Assembly (NCBI GenBank): GCA_001443495.1
Contig: LDXR01000016.1
Location: 19,593-71,630, forward strand
Direction of reading: 5' to 3'
DNA from: a candidate division NC10 bacterium CSP1-5
GTDB taxonomy: Bacteria; Methylomirabilota; Methylomirabilia; Methylomirabilales; CSP1-5
Length of the DNA: 52,038 nt
Part shown: piece after piece, positions 17,859-26,184 of the stretch
Layout of the letters: every line of letters starts with the position of its first letter
Position numbering within the stretch: position 1 is the stretch's first letter
Made by a program: the position numbers and the translations under genes
Notes under the pieces: generated by a model
What the model was told of the DNA's origin: nothing
The model's database searches: none
Seen by the model: the letters and a program-made list of their open reading frames with translations, nothing else

Positions 17859-18869
17859 CTACTCCACATCCGCCGGAAGAATCGGCTCACCGAAGGCCAG
17901 GGCCCGCTTGAGCCGTTTACCCACGACTCGCGCCTCCTCCCCGGGCGGTAAACCGACGGCAGGGCGAATCCAGGTCAGGTCCTCGAGCCGCACCGTGTGC
18001 CTGGCCGGCAGATCCGCCCCCGCCACGATCGAGCGCCGCGCCCGATGCGCGGACTCCGCCTCGGCCACTTGCACGACCTTCTCGCCGCTCCCGAGGAGCA
18101 CGCCCACGTCGGCGATCTGGCGGACGAGCTTTGCCATCTCCGCTGGGTCCGCCGAAAGTCGGTGGTCCCGGAAATCCGAATAGTTCTTATCCAGGGTGAA
18201 GTGTTTCTCGATGATCCGCGCACCCAAGGCGACGGCGATCACGCACGCCTGGATGCCCAAGGTATGGTCCGAATAGCCCACGGTACACTCGAGCTCGCGG
18301 ATGAGCGTCGGGATCGCCCCGAGGTTCGCCTGTTCTGGCGAAACCGGATAACTGCTCACGCAGTGAAGCACTGCCAGGTGCTGCTGGACTCCGAAGGTCC
18401 GCCACCGGTCCTCGATAAATACCTTGCTCTTCCCGATGCCCTGCAGATCGGTGAGCCCCGAGGAGAGGATGATTGGCCTCCCGGTTCGGCAGATGCGCTC
18501 GATCAGGGGAAAGAAGTTATTATCGCCCGAGGCGATCTTGTAAGCATCGACTAGCCGCTCCAAAAATGCCGCGCTCTCCAAATCGAGCGGGGTCGCGATG
18601 AACAAGAGACCGTGCGACTTGGCCAGCCGGTGCAGCTCCTCGAACTGCTTGTGGGACATCTCGAACGAGGACAGCCGCTCGTATCTTGCCTGGTCCGCGA
18701 CGGTGACGAAATACTTCGTCCGGAAGACCTGGAACTTCACCGCCCCAACACCACACGCGGCCCCCTCCCTCACCAGTTTCTTTGCCGTCGCGAAATCTCC
18801 CTCGTGATTGTTACCGATTTCGGCGACGATCAGTACCTTCTGCGTGAGATCGAATCCACCGATATTCAT
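17859..18869 (-). CDS. N-acetylneuraminate/nonulosonate synthase family protein (NeuB/SpsE-like)
   Basis: A 336-residue sialic-acid-synthase-type enzyme. VLIVAEIGNNHEGDF, VGAVKFQVF, LFIATPLDLES, YKIASGD and VGYSDHTLG belong to the NeuB TIM barrel that condenses phosphoenolpyruvate with an N-acyl-mannosamine or a 2,4-diacetamido-hexose. The C-terminal 60 residues (RRSIVAGADLPA to VGKRLKRAL) form the SAF/antifreeze-like domain that caps the active site. It overlaps the acetyltransferase upstream by four bases. With SpsC-, SpsD- and SpsF-like neighbours it fits a legionaminic-type acid route. Whether the product is sialic, legionaminic or pseudaminic acid cannot be told from sequence alone. Confidence 0.9.
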   Translation of the reverse strand: MNIGGFDLTQKVLIVAEIGNNHEGDFATAKKLVREGAACGVGAVKFQVFRTKYFVTVADQARYERLSSFEMSHKQFEELHRLAKSHGLLFIATPLDLESAAFLERLVDAYKIASGDNNFFPLIERICRTGRPIILSSGLTDLQGIGKSKVFIEDRWRTFGVQQHLAVLHCVSSYPVSPEQANLGAIPTLIRELECTVGYSDHTLGIQACVIAVALGARIIEKHFTLDKNYSDFRDHRLSADPAEMAKLVRQIADVGVLLGSGEKVVQVAEAESAHRARRSIVAGADLPARHTVRLEDLTWIRPAVGLPPGEEARVVGKRLKRALAFGEPILPADVE

Positions 18870-19651
18870 TTCGGGCCCGATCCATCCCTCGCGTCGCGCA
18901 CATGTTTGTGCATGACGTACTGGACCCTCACCATGGCAAATCCGAATTTCTGGTACAACTTGATCGACGGGAGGTTCGCAATTTGGGTTCCGACCTGCAG
19001 GTAGTCGGACACCCCCGCGTACCGATCGACGAAGAACGCCACTAAGGAGGCGCCGAAGCCGCGGCCCTGAAAGGCGCTGTCCACGCCGATGAGATCAATT
19101 GTCCGGACGCGCCGTCCTCCAGCATCGGAGGCGAGGACCGCCAGGAAGCCGGCGGGCTGGCTGTCATCCAGCGCCACCCACAACTGCTCTCCTCGCTGCT
19201 TCCTGATGTAGTTGAGGATCCAATCGTGCTTGATCCGGTTTGCCACGGTCACAGGAATGAGTGGGTCTAGATGAAAACGCGAGTATTTGAAGCAGGTAGC
19301 GGCGATTCGGAGCACCGCCTCGTGATGCTCGCGCGCGACCTCGCGGATCACGTGCCGTCGTGAATGGGCCGGCCCCGTCGGACCGGCCAGGTCGGCGGCG
19401 GGCATTCCGAACGTCACGTTGACATCAACGACGTAGAAGCCGGCCCCGGTCAATTGGCGAACCGTCTCGATGCGATCGGCGCCGACCTTCGCGTAGTACA
19501 TGGCGTCGGGATGACGGCTCTCGTGATCCCGGATCAAATCGCCGAGGGGCAGGGCTGTTTGCCACGCGTCCGCCGCCCGATCGTCAGCCTCGATCCTGAA
19601 GACCGGATAGCCGAATATCTCGGAGAGCCAACTGTCCTCGCGTGTCTTCAC
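18866..19651 (-). CDS. GNAT family N-acetyltransferase (SpsD/WecD-like)
   Basis: A 261-residue protein with a C-terminal GNAT domain. GVDSAFQGRGFGASLV is the acetyl-CoA-binding motif A (V..xxRGxGxG-type) and VGTQIANLPSIKLYQKFGF is motif B. The N-terminal half (FGYPVFRIEADD, then IETVRQLTGAGFYVVDV) resembles the extra domain of dTDP-fucosamine acetyltransferase WecD and SpsD-type proteins. It would N-acetylate the 4-amino group made by the DegT aminotransferase before condensation by the NeuB-type synthase. The gene overlaps the synthase by four bases. Substrate is inferred from gene order. Confidence 0.8.
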   Translation of the reverse strand: MKTREDSWLSEIFGYPVFRIEADDRAADAWQTALPLGDLIRDHESRHPDAMYYAKVGADRIETVRQLTGAGFYVVDVNVTFGMPAADLAGPTGPAHSRRHVIREVAREHHEAVLRIAATCFKYSRFHLDPLIPVTVANRIKHDWILNYIRKQRGEQLWVALDDSQPAGFLAVLASDAGGRRVRTIDLIGVDSAFQGRGFGASLVAFFVDRYAGVSDYLQVGTQIANLPSIKLYQKFGFAMVRVQYVMHKHVRDARDGSGPK

Positions 19652-19664
19652 GGCTCAGACTCTG

Positions 19665-20690
19665 CTACAGCCCATCAGCCGAAAAATCCAAGGTCCGGTA
19701 CCACTTGATGTACTCCGCGAAGCCCAGCTCGAGCGGATATCTCGGCGCGTATCCCAAAAACTCTGCAGCCTTCTTGACGCTCAACGTCCCCCGCGAAGGC
19801 ATCAGCCTGTCGCGCTCGACGTATTCGACCTCCGCCTTCGGGAAGTGCTGGCCAATGACTTCTACCACGTCCTTAATGGACCGTGATCTCCCGTACGTCA
19901 GGTTGAAGATCTGGTTTCGGGCGGCCGGATTTTCAATTGCGAGACACACGCCCTGTACGAGATCCTCAATGTACGTGAAGTCGAGCTTCTCAGTCCCGTC
20001 ACCCTCGACGCGGAGCTTGGAATCGTTCAAGGCGTTTTCAATGAACACTTGGCCCACCCGTCTGCTGACGCAGCGGGGCCCATACAGTGCAGAAGGACGG
20101 ATTATCGTGTAAGGCAGGTCAAATACCTGCTGATACGCAATAACTATCTTTTCCCCGGCTACCTTCAAGGCTCCGTAGATCCCGATTGAGTTCAATGGGT
20201 GTTCTTCATCAACAGCTTCGGTCAGGAAATTTCCATACACCAGACTGGAGGACAGGAAGATGAAGTGTTCGATGTTGCCACGAGAATAGTCCAACGCATT
20301 TTCCAGCGTCCGGAGGCTGTGATCAAAGGTGCTGAACGGATCCTTGTTCGACCGGCCCGCGTGGGAGACGGCTGCAAGATGAACAACGACTTGTGGCTTA
20401 ATCTGACCAAGAATACGAGATAAAGCATGGTAGTCACGGGCATCCTGTGGATGAAGTGGAATGCCAGCCTTGCGCAATAAATCAAGCCGCTCGTTGATGA
20501 TCCGCAGATACAGCTCGCGGTGTTGCGCGTCAGCGTCGTGCGAACTGAACCATAACAGATTGTTCACCTGTAGGCTGTCGATGATTTCGACATTCGCTCC
20601 CCGCTCGGCCAGAGTGAGGGCAAGGTTGTGGCCAATGAATCCTGCTCCGCCGATGAGGGTGATCTTTCGCCCGCGAATCGCAACGCTCAT
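19665..20690 (-). CDS. NAD-dependent epimerase/dehydratase (extended SDR)
   Basis: A 341-residue SDR with LIGGAGFIGHNLAL at the N-terminus, VVHLAAVSHAGRS, LSSSLVYGN and IYGALK (YxxxK catalytic pair), and IRPSALYGPR near residue 200. It lies between the aminotransferase and the acetyltransferase, so it could provide the 4,6-dehydratase or epimerase step that creates the keto sugar aminated by the DegT enzyme. It has no close resemblance to the other SDR genes of the window. It overlaps the aminotransferase by four bases and is separated from the GNAT gene by 13. Confidence 0.85.
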   Translation of the reverse strand: MSVAIRGRKITLIGGAGFIGHNLALTLAERGANVEIIDSLQVNNLLWFSSHDADAQHRELYLRIINERLDLLRKAGIPLHPQDARDYHALSRILGQIKPQVVVHLAAVSHAGRSNKDPFSTFDHSLRTLENALDYSRGNIEHFIFLSSSLVYGNFLTEAVDEEHPLNSIGIYGALKVAGEKIVIAYQQVFDLPYTIIRPSALYGPRCVSRRVGQVFIENALNDSKLRVEGDGTEKLDFTYIEDLVQGVCLAIENPAARNQIFNLTYGRSRSIKDVVEVIGQHFPKAEVEYVERDRLMPSRGTLSVKKAAEFLGYAPRYPLELGFAEYIKWYRTLDFSADGL

Positions 20691-21853
20691 CTCTTTACCT
20701 CCATGAGCAAACTCCTCAATTTGTCAGCGATGTATTTGGTATCATCGGCCGTAACGTGCGGCCCAACCGGTAGTGCCACCGATCGGTCGCTGATCTGGGC
20801 CGCCCCACGGAAGGCATCAGCGCTGTATCCATATTTGTTTCGGTAGTAACTCATTCGGGGCACCGGTTGAGGGTAGTAGACACTGGTGCCAATTCCGGCC
20901 GCGTTGAGGCGAGCCACGACCTCATTGCGTCCGGCGGACAGCCTATCTCCCAAGACCACACTAAGGCAATAATGGCTGCTCTCCGCATCACGATTCCGCG
21001 CATCAAGGATGCGAATGTCAGAAAGCTCCTTCAATGTCTGCTTGAGTGAACCGAAGTTCGCCTGGCGCTGTTCCAGGTTAACTCCGATACGGCGTAGCTG
21101 CGACCGTCCGAGAGCGGCCTGCATCTCGCTCATGCGATAGTTCAAACCCAGGGTGGGGACATCGTACATTCCTGGAACGCCCCGTTCAGTGTGAGTCCGG
21201 TCCACACCGAAAGCGCGTAACCTCGCCACCGCCTCTGCCACGGCGAGGTGGCGTGTGACAAACATCCCTCCCTCACCGGTGGTGATGTGCTTGACCGGAT
21301 AGAATGAGAAGCAACCAACATCGCCGAAGAGTCCGACGTGCCCGCCTGCAAACCGAGCTCCGACCGCTAGCGCACAATCCTCGATCACCCTCAAGCCGTG
21401 CCGTTCGGCTATTGCCATGATTGCAGGCATATCACATGGGATCCCCAAAAAGTGGACAACCGAAATGGCTCTTGTACGTGGGGTGATGGACGCAGCAATA
21501 GCGTCCGCAGTCAGGTTTCCAGTCGCCAGGTCACAATCCACGAATATAGGTTTCGCCCCTGCCCACTCGACGGCATGCGCCGTGGCCGTATGCGTCTGGG
21601 CGGGAACGATCACCTCATCACCCAAACCGATGCCGAAGTGCAGGTAAGCCATGTGCAACGCCGCCATGCACGAGCTCACACTGACGCAATGCGCGCCATC
21701 ACCCAGAAACGCCGCGAATTCGCTCTCGAAGTCCCTGCACTGTGGACCGTGGGTCAATATGTGGCCTTCCAACACCTGCATCACCGCTTTCCGGTCGTCG
21801 GCGGTAATCCAGGGCCTGCCGAAGGGGATGTGACGGATTTCGGCGCCACTCAT
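20687..21853 (-). CDS. DegT/DnrJ/EryC1/StrS aminotransferase (SpsC/LegC-like)
   Basis: A 388-residue sugar aminotransferase. The PLP lysine is in FSFYPVKHITTGEGGM, the usual position in the DegT family, and VIEDCALAVGARFAGG holds the aspartate that contacts the cofactor ring. The N-terminus IPFGRPWITADDRKAV is a normal family start. These enzymes transaminate a keto-sugar nucleotide using glutamate. In legionaminic/sialic-like pathways the SpsC/LegC member makes the 4-amino sugar. Start ATG at 21851-21853 overlaps the Gfo/Idh gene by four bases. Substrate inferred from the surrounding SpsD-, SpsE- and SpsF-like genes. Confidence 0.9.
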   Translation of the reverse strand: MSGAEIRHIPFGRPWITADDRKAVMQVLEGHILTHGPQCRDFESEFAAFLGDGAHCVSVSSCMAALHMAYLHFGIGLGDEVIVPAQTHTATAHAVEWAGAKPIFVDCDLATGNLTADAIAASITPRTRAISVVHFLGIPCDMPAIMAIAERHGLRVIEDCALAVGARFAGGHVGLFGDVGCFSFYPVKHITTGEGGMFVTRHLAVAEAVARLRAFGVDRTHTERGVPGMYDVPTLGLNYRMSEMQAALGRSQLRRIGVNLEQRQANFGSLKQTLKELSDIRILDARNRDAESSHYCLSVVLGDRLSAGRNEVVARLNAAGIGTSVYYPQPVPRMSYYRNKYGYSADAFRGAAQISDRSVALPVGPHVTADDTKYIADKLRSLLMEVKR

Positions 21854-22854
21854 ACGTACATAATCTCCACCGCCGTACCCGTGGCGAGCGCCTGATCAGA
21901 GGCAACGCACGCGCTGATCACGTCAAATTCGTGCTGGGTTTCTGCCCGGGTGTCCCGGCCGCCTTGAATCGCATCGACGAAACCGGGAATCAGCGCCCCC
22001 TTGGTGGCGGAAACTGCCGCGAGATCTAGAACGACCGGCGAACTAGTCCGATCCCGGGAGACGTGCATCCGAGGCCCCATATCATCGTGGAGGAATGTTC
22101 CCTTGGTGCCAAACACCCGCACGATGTGCTGGTGGCGGTGCACGCACCCGAAGTTCGCGGTGATGCGGCCGATGGCACCGGAAGGAAATAGGTAGGTCGC
22201 CGCCACGTAATCGTGGTAGCGAAAGGCAGTGCCCGCGGTGCAAATCTGGTTGCCGACGGCGGTCACCGATACCGGCCGCTCGGCGAGAAACCAAAGCATC
22301 AGATCGACGAGATGAACCCCGCCCCCCTGGATCACGGAATATCCCGCCACGTCCTTCCGCCAGCCTTCGGTGATTTTTTCGATGCGGCCATAGAGGTATT
22401 CGCCGTCAAAGGCGTACACCTGCCCGAGCGCGCCCTTCGCAATCTCTGCTCGCAGCCACCGGTAGAGCGGCGCAGCGCGCAGGACAAGATTGGACGCGAG
22501 GTACAACCTTTCCCCATCCATCCAGCATCGTTTGATCGACCGGAGCTCCTCGAAAGAACGACACAGGGGTTTCTCTACAAAGACGTGCTTGCCGGATTGC
22601 AGGGCGATCATCGTCTGTTCGTAATGGGCATCGTCATACGAGGCGATAGACACCAGGTCGATCTCGGGGTGCTTCAGGACTTCCTTTGCGTCGTCCATGA
22701 TGGCAGCGGACGGATATTTCGTGCGGGCCGCCGCCCGTCTTTCCGGCGACAGATCACACACGGCGACCAGCTCGCATGCTGGGTGTGCCTGATACGCAGC
22801 AATGTGCTCCTCGCCCACGCCAAGGCCAATCACACCAACCCTCAGGCGTTTCAT
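21850..22854 (-). CDS. Gfo/Idh/MocA family NAD(P)-dependent oxidoreductase
   Basis: A 334-residue dehydrogenase: VGVIGLGVGEEHIAAY at the N-terminus binds the dinucleotide, HVFVEKPLCRS carries the EKP motif and GGGVHLVDLMLWFL carries the active-site histidine region. It could oxidise C-3 or another carbon of a nucleotide sugar, as WbpB does before the aminotransferase WbpE in Pseudomonas, and the adjacent DegT gene makes that pairing attractive. It overlaps the SpsF-type gene and the aminotransferase by four bases each. It is distinct from the other Gfo/Idh gene at 1756. Confidence 0.85.
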   Translation of the reverse strand: MKRLRVGVIGLGVGEEHIAAYQAHPACELVAVCDLSPERRAAARTKYPSAAIMDDAKEVLKHPEIDLVSIASYDDAHYEQTMIALQSGKHVFVEKPLCRSFEELRSIKRCWMDGERLYLASNLVLRAAPLYRWLRAEIAKGALGQVYAFDGEYLYGRIEKITEGWRKDVAGYSVIQGGGVHLVDLMLWFLAERPVSVTAVGNQICTAGTAFRYHDYVAATYLFPSGAIGRITANFGCVHRHQHIVRVFGTKGTFLHDDMGPRMHVSRDRTSSPVVLDLAAVSATKGALIPGFVDAIQGGRDTRAETQHEFDVISACVASDQALATGTAVEIMYV

Positions 22855-23558
22855 GCGCGCGCTCTCCGGCCGGAGGATACGCTCTCGTAGATGTCGAGAA
22901 TCTCCTCGAGCCCGTACTGCCAGTGGGGCTTCTCCATCGCATTGACGATGGCGCCAAGACGCTCGATGTCCGCGATACTATCGACAGCAAGGTGGACACC
23001 ACTATAGTCCGCGTCCGCCCCGAAATTCAGAATCTTGAACATCTCCGGATGCCGGTAGAAGAAAAGCGTCACATGTTCCGCCTCGTCAGCATCCTCCATC
23101 GTCTCCACAGTGCGTCGAAAAGTCTCCGTCCGTATCACTTCCACGGACTGCCCACGGGGATACGAGCGGGGGAAAACGTTTGTGACAAGATCGAATTCAC
23201 CCCTTCGAAATAACTCCACACCCCGGTCGACCAACCTCGGATCGAGAAGCGGGCTGTCCCCACTTACTCTGACGAACGCATCGAACTGGTAGACGTTGAG
23301 AACATCCCCGAACCGACTCGCGACATTCAGCAACGAACCACGACAGCAATCTGCGCTGCGCTCGTGGCAAAATCGTTCGACGAGATCGTCGCTCTGATCG
23401 GTGGACGTCGCGATGACGACCGAGTCCAACGAGGCACACTGCCGCAGCCGTTCCAGCAGATATTCCAACATCGGCTTCCCGCCAACCTGCTGGAGCACCT
23501 TACCTGGTAACCGATCGGAATTCATTCGAGCCTGAACGATCCCCCCGATTTTCATCAC
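22851..23558 (-). CDS. SpsF-type cytidylyltransferase
   Basis: A 235-residue nucleotidyltransferase of the spore-coat SpsF/acylneuraminate cytidylyltransferase group: IGGIVQARMNSDRLPGKVL is the signature pyrophosphorylase motif, VVIATSTDQSDD follows, and VRVSGDSPLLDP holds metal ligands. SpsF homologues activate a nonulosonic acid as its CMP derivative. It is the first gene of the overlapping block running to 12484 and is preceded by a 205-base gap with short repeats, so it may have its own promoter. The ATG at 23556-23558 gives MMKIGG. Confidence 0.85.
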   Translation of the reverse strand: MMKIGGIVQARMNSDRLPGKVLQQVGGKPMLEYLLERLRQCASLDSVVIATSTDQSDDLVERFCHERSADCCRGSLLNVASRFGDVLNVYQFDAFVRVSGDSPLLDPRLVDRGVELFRRGEFDLVTNVFPRSYPRGQSVEVIRTETFRRTVETMEDADEAEHVTLFFYRHPEMFKILNFGADADYSGVHLAVDSIADIERLGAIVNAMEKPHWQYGLEEILDIYESVSSGRRARA

Positions 23559-23680
23559 CGCGTGGCCGACCAGTCAAAGCCCCTGGACGCGACGTCTTCG
23601 ACCCTCCAAATCCAGCCAGCTACTGAAATACCCGATGTGGGGCGCCTGCTTTAATCAATCTACTGCCCGCTAGCCATAGT

Positions 23681-23720
23681 ATGCTGGAATGTTGGCGTGC
23701 TGGAACGCTTAAACCCTAAA
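23681..23720. repeat. Short degenerate repeat of the GCTGGAATGCT family
   Basis: Within the gap upstream of the SpsF-type gene the units atgctggaat, gttggcgtgc and tggaacgctt follow one another, then aaaccctaaa. Related units occur at 27355-27432, 45020-45050 and 48726-48799. Some neighbouring units are inverted and could base-pair. The rest of this gap shows no gene. Confidence 0.6.
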
Positions 23721-23763
23721 GTCCGGCTCTGTATGCAAGCCGCTAAGTTTGTCCGCCACATCT

Positions 23764-25152
23764 TCATAGGCTCCAGTAGAGGATGCCGGTATTCTCGACG
23801 GCGTCCCGAGGCAGCACCCCTTTCACATCCACCAGCACCCTGGTCCCATCTTTCCGCAAGAGCCCAAGATACGTTTCGAGTTCTTTTTGCCGAAACACTT
23901 GGTGGGAAACGGCGAGGACGACGGCGTCATAGTTGGGTTTGTTGGGTCCATCAGGTTTATAGGGTTCGAACGGGTCAGAGACGGGTCGCAGGCCCAGTTT
24001 GTGTAGCTCTGCCGCACCGACCAAGGGGTCGTACACCGCCACCTCGACCCCGTAGGTTTCCAGTTCGCGCACCAGTTCCACGATTCGGGTGTTGCGGACG
24101 TCGCGCACGTCCTCTTTGAAGGTGGCACCCAATATCAGGACCTTCGCGCCTTGGACGGCCTTTCCGGCCTTGATGAGCAGCTTGATGGTTTCCTGGGCTA
24201 CATACACCCCCATGAAGTCGTTAATGCGCCGTCCGGCCAGAATAACTTCCGGGTGGTACCCGATTTCCTGCGCCTTGTGCGTGAGATAATACGGATCCAC
24301 CGGGATGCAGTGGCCCCCCACCAGCCCGGGCCCGAAGGGCAAGAAGTTCCACTTGGTCTGGGCCGTTTTGAGAACTTCCTGCGTATCGACCCCCAGGCGG
24401 TGAAAGAGCATGGCCAGCTCGTTCATCAGGGCGATATTTAGGTCCCGTTGGATGTTTTCAATGACCTTGGCTGCTTCCGCCGTCTTGATATCCTGGGCCC
24501 TATACACCCCCGCTTTTACGACGAGGCCGTAGACCCCCGCCATCGTCTCAGCGGTCTCACCATCCTGGGCAGCAACCACCTTGACTATCGTCTCCAGCGT
24601 GTGCTCCGGATCGCCAGGATTGATCCGTTCAGGGGAGTAGCCCACACCAAAGTCCTTGCCGGCTTTGAGCCCTGATTCTTGCTCGAGGATCGGGATGCAT
24701 ACCTCCTCCGTGCAGCCGGGATAGACCGTGGACTCGTACACGATGATTGGGTGTTGGGTGTTTGGTGTTGGGTGTTGGGTCGTCGGTCGTCGGATTTTGA
24801 GGATGTGGGCGACGAGGCGGCTGGCCTCGAGCAGGTGCGACAGGTCCGGCCTCTTGGCCGGGTCTACCGGGGTAGGGACGGTCACAATGAGGAAATCGGC
24901 TTTTTCGAGGGCTGCAGGATCATTGGCAAGCATGAGCTGCGGGACTTTGAGGGCTTCGGGCGGGATCTCTCCGGTGCGATCGTGTCCCGATTCAAGCTCC
25001 CGAATGCGATCAGGATTGATGTCGAAGCCAACAGTCGGGAGGACCCGGCCGAAAGCGGTGGCCAGCGACAGCCCCACGTAGCCCAGTCCGATCACCCCTA
25101 TGCATTCAACGGGAAGCGGGTTCATTGGGTTTGTTGGGTTTGTCGGGTTCAT
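23764..25152 (-). CDS. Nucleotide-sugar dehydrogenase (UDP-HexNAc/UDP-glucose dehydrogenase family, TviB/WbpO-like) with repeat-derived insertions
   Basis: A 462-residue NAD-dependent 6-dehydrogenase. CIGVIGLGYVGLSLATAFG binds NAD, VYESTVYPGCTEE and FGPGLVGGHCIPVDPYYL hold the catalytic cysteine region, and ILGATFKEDVRDVRNT begins the C-terminal UDP-binding domain. It resembles TviB/WbpO, which make UDP-GalNAc-uronate; UDP-glucuronate is possible. Three stretches come from DNA repeats: the N-terminal MNPTNPTNPMNP, RRPTTQHPTPNTQHP just before IVYESTVYPG, and EPYKPDGPNKPN before YDAVVLAV. All are in frame and in surface-loop positions, so the enzyme may still work. The ATG at 25150-25152 overlaps the epimerase stop by four bases. 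Confidence 0.9.
   Translation of the reverse strand: MNPTNPTNPMNPLPVECIGVIGLGYVGLSLATAFGRVLPTVGFDINPDRIRELESGHDRTGEIPPEALKVPQLMLANDPAALEKADFLIVTVPTPVDPAKRPDLSHLLEASRLVAHILKIRRPTTQHPTPNTQHPIIVYESTVYPGCTEEVCIPILEQESGLKAGKDFGVGYSPERINPGDPEHTLETIVKVVAAQDGETAETMAGVYGLVVKAGVYRAQDIKTAEAAKVIENIQRDLNIALMNELAMLFHRLGVDTQEVLKTAQTKWNFLPFGPGLVGGHCIPVDPYYLTHKAQEIGYHPEVILAGRRINDFMGVYVAQETIKLLIKAGKAVQGAKVLILGATFKEDVRDVRNTRIVELVRELETYGVEVAVYDPLVGAAELHKLGLRPVSDPFEPYKPDGPNKPNYDAVVLAVSHQVFRQKELETYLGLLRKDGTRVLVDVKGVLPRDAVENTGILYWSL
23931..23971. repeat. In-frame repeat in the nucleotide-sugar dehydrogenase gene (TTGGGTTTG family)
   Basis: Units such as gttgggtttg, ttgggtccat and gggttcga follow one another and encode EPYKPDGPNKPN on the minus strand. 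The same family recurs at 24745-24793 as ttgggtgttgg and at 25118-25152 and 26130-26184. Confidence 0.65.
24745..24793. repeat. In-frame repeat in the nucleotide-sugar dehydrogenase gene (GGTGTTGGGT family)
   Basis: A run of gattgggtg, ttgggtgttt, ggtgttgggt and gtcggtcgtcgg. On the minus strand it encodes RRPTTQHPTPNTQHP immediately upstream of the conserved VYESTVYPG. The same sequence type reappears at 45050-45090 outside genes. Confidence 0.75.
25118..25152. repeat. Repeat at the dehydrogenase N-terminus (TGGGTTTGT family)
   Basis: Units ttcattgggt, ttgttgggtt and tgtcgggttc give the N-terminal peptide MNPTNPTNPMNP of the dehydrogenase. The start codon itself lies in a repeat unit. Confidence 0.7.
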
Positions 25153-26168
25153 TCGGTGCCGAGCTCGACGGCGCTGGCCCATTGCCGGTTTTCCAGGTAC
25201 CACTTGACCGTGTGCTCGAGCCCCTCTTCCCAGGTCGTCTGCGGCGACCATCCCAAGAGCCGTCGCGCCTTCGAGAGATCGGCCCAGGTGGCGGGAACGT
25301 CCGCCGGATGACCGGGGCGAGACTGGATCACCGCCTCGCGCCCCAAAAGGCGCTCGATCGTCTTGATGATCTGCCGCAGCTTGACGGGACGGTCGCTACC
25401 CAGGTTGACGATCTCAAAGCCGATCGACTGGAGCCCCAGGAGCGTCCCGCGCGCGATATCATCCACATAGGTAAAGTCGCGCTCCTGCGAGCCATCGCCG
25501 TAGAGGATCAACGGCTCCCCCTCGGCGATCCACTTGATGAACCGAAAGATGCTCATGTCGGGCCGACCGGCGGGGCCGTACACGGTGAAGTAGCGGAAGA
25601 TCGTCACGTCAAGCCCGTAGAGATGGTGATACGTGTAACAGAGGGCCTCCGCCCCCTTCTTCGACGCCGTATAGGGAGAGAGCGGCCGATCGGTGGGGGC
25701 ATCCTCACGAAACGGCCGTTCGCCCTCGCCATAGATGCTTGATGTGGACGCCAGGATAAACTTCCTGATGCCGGAGTTCCGGCAGCACTCCAGCAGATTG
25801 AGGGTGCCGATGACATTGGTCTGAAAATAGGGCCAGGGGTTCTTGACACTCGGCCGCACCCCGGCACGGGCCGCCAGGTTTATGACAGCAGTGATTGGTG
25901 ATTGGTGGCTGGTGGCCAATAGCTGTTGAAGGGCCTCGCGGTCGGTGATATCGAGCCGGTGAAAGGAAAGATTCGGGTGGCCGTCGAGCTGGGCGAGTCG
26001 CCACTCTTTGAGCCGCAGGTCGTACGCGTCGTTCAGGTTGTCCACGCCGATCACGCGGTGCCCCTCGCGAAGCAGGCACTCGCTCACCTTCCAGCCGATG
26101 AATCCGGCGCAGCCAGTGACTAAGATGTTCATTGGGTTCATGGGGTTGATTGGGTTTGTGGGGTGCAT
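25149..26168 (-). CDS. NAD-dependent epimerase, UDP-glucuronate 4-epimerase-like
   Basis: An SDR of up to 339 residues. The core starts MNILVTGCAGFIGWKVSE, then VINLAARAGVRPSVKNP, LASTSSIYGEG, YTASKKGAE (YxxxK) and FRYFTVYGPAGRPDM, closest to UDP-glucuronate/GalA 4-epimerases that work with a UDP-sugar dehydrogenase such as its downstream neighbour. The first 12 residues, MHPTNPINPMNP, come from DNA repeats; an ATG at 26130-26132 starts directly at MNILVTG. An ATSHQSPIT segment before AVINLAARAG is also repeat-like. Neither start has a clear ribosome binding site. It overlaps the dehydrogenase by four bases. Confidence 0.85.
   Translation of the reverse strand: MHPTNPINPMNPMNILVTGCAGFIGWKVSECLLREGHRVIGVDNLNDAYDLRLKEWRLAQLDGHPNLSFHRLDITDREALQQLLATSHQSPITAVINLAARAGVRPSVKNPWPYFQTNVIGTLNLLECCRNSGIRKFILASTSSIYGEGERPFREDAPTDRPLSPYTASKKGAEALCYTYHHLYGLDVTIFRYFTVYGPAGRPDMSIFRFIKWIAEGEPLILYGDGSQERDFTYVDDIARGTLLGLQSIGFEIVNLGSDRPVKLRQIIKTIERLLGREAVIQSRPGHPADVPATWADLSKARRLLGWSPQTTWEEGLEHTVKWYLENRQWASAVELGTE
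25891..25920. repeat. In-frame repeat in the epimerase gene (GTGATTGGT family)
   Basis: Sequence gtgattggtg, attggtggct, ggtggccaat encodes LATSHQSPIT on the minus strand, just before the conserved LAARAGV. The same family dominates at 26681-26714, 27171-27271 and 30048-30205. Confidence 0.65.
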
Positions 26169-26184
26169 TTTGGGTGTTGGGTTT
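26130..26184. repeat. Repeat at the epimerase 5' end and in the preceding gap
   Basis: Units ttgggttcat, ggggttgatt, gggtttgtgg and ttgggtgttgg fill the start of the epimerase and the 15-base gap before it. They encode MHPTNPINPMNP and leave no recognisable ribosome binding site. Confidence 0.7.
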
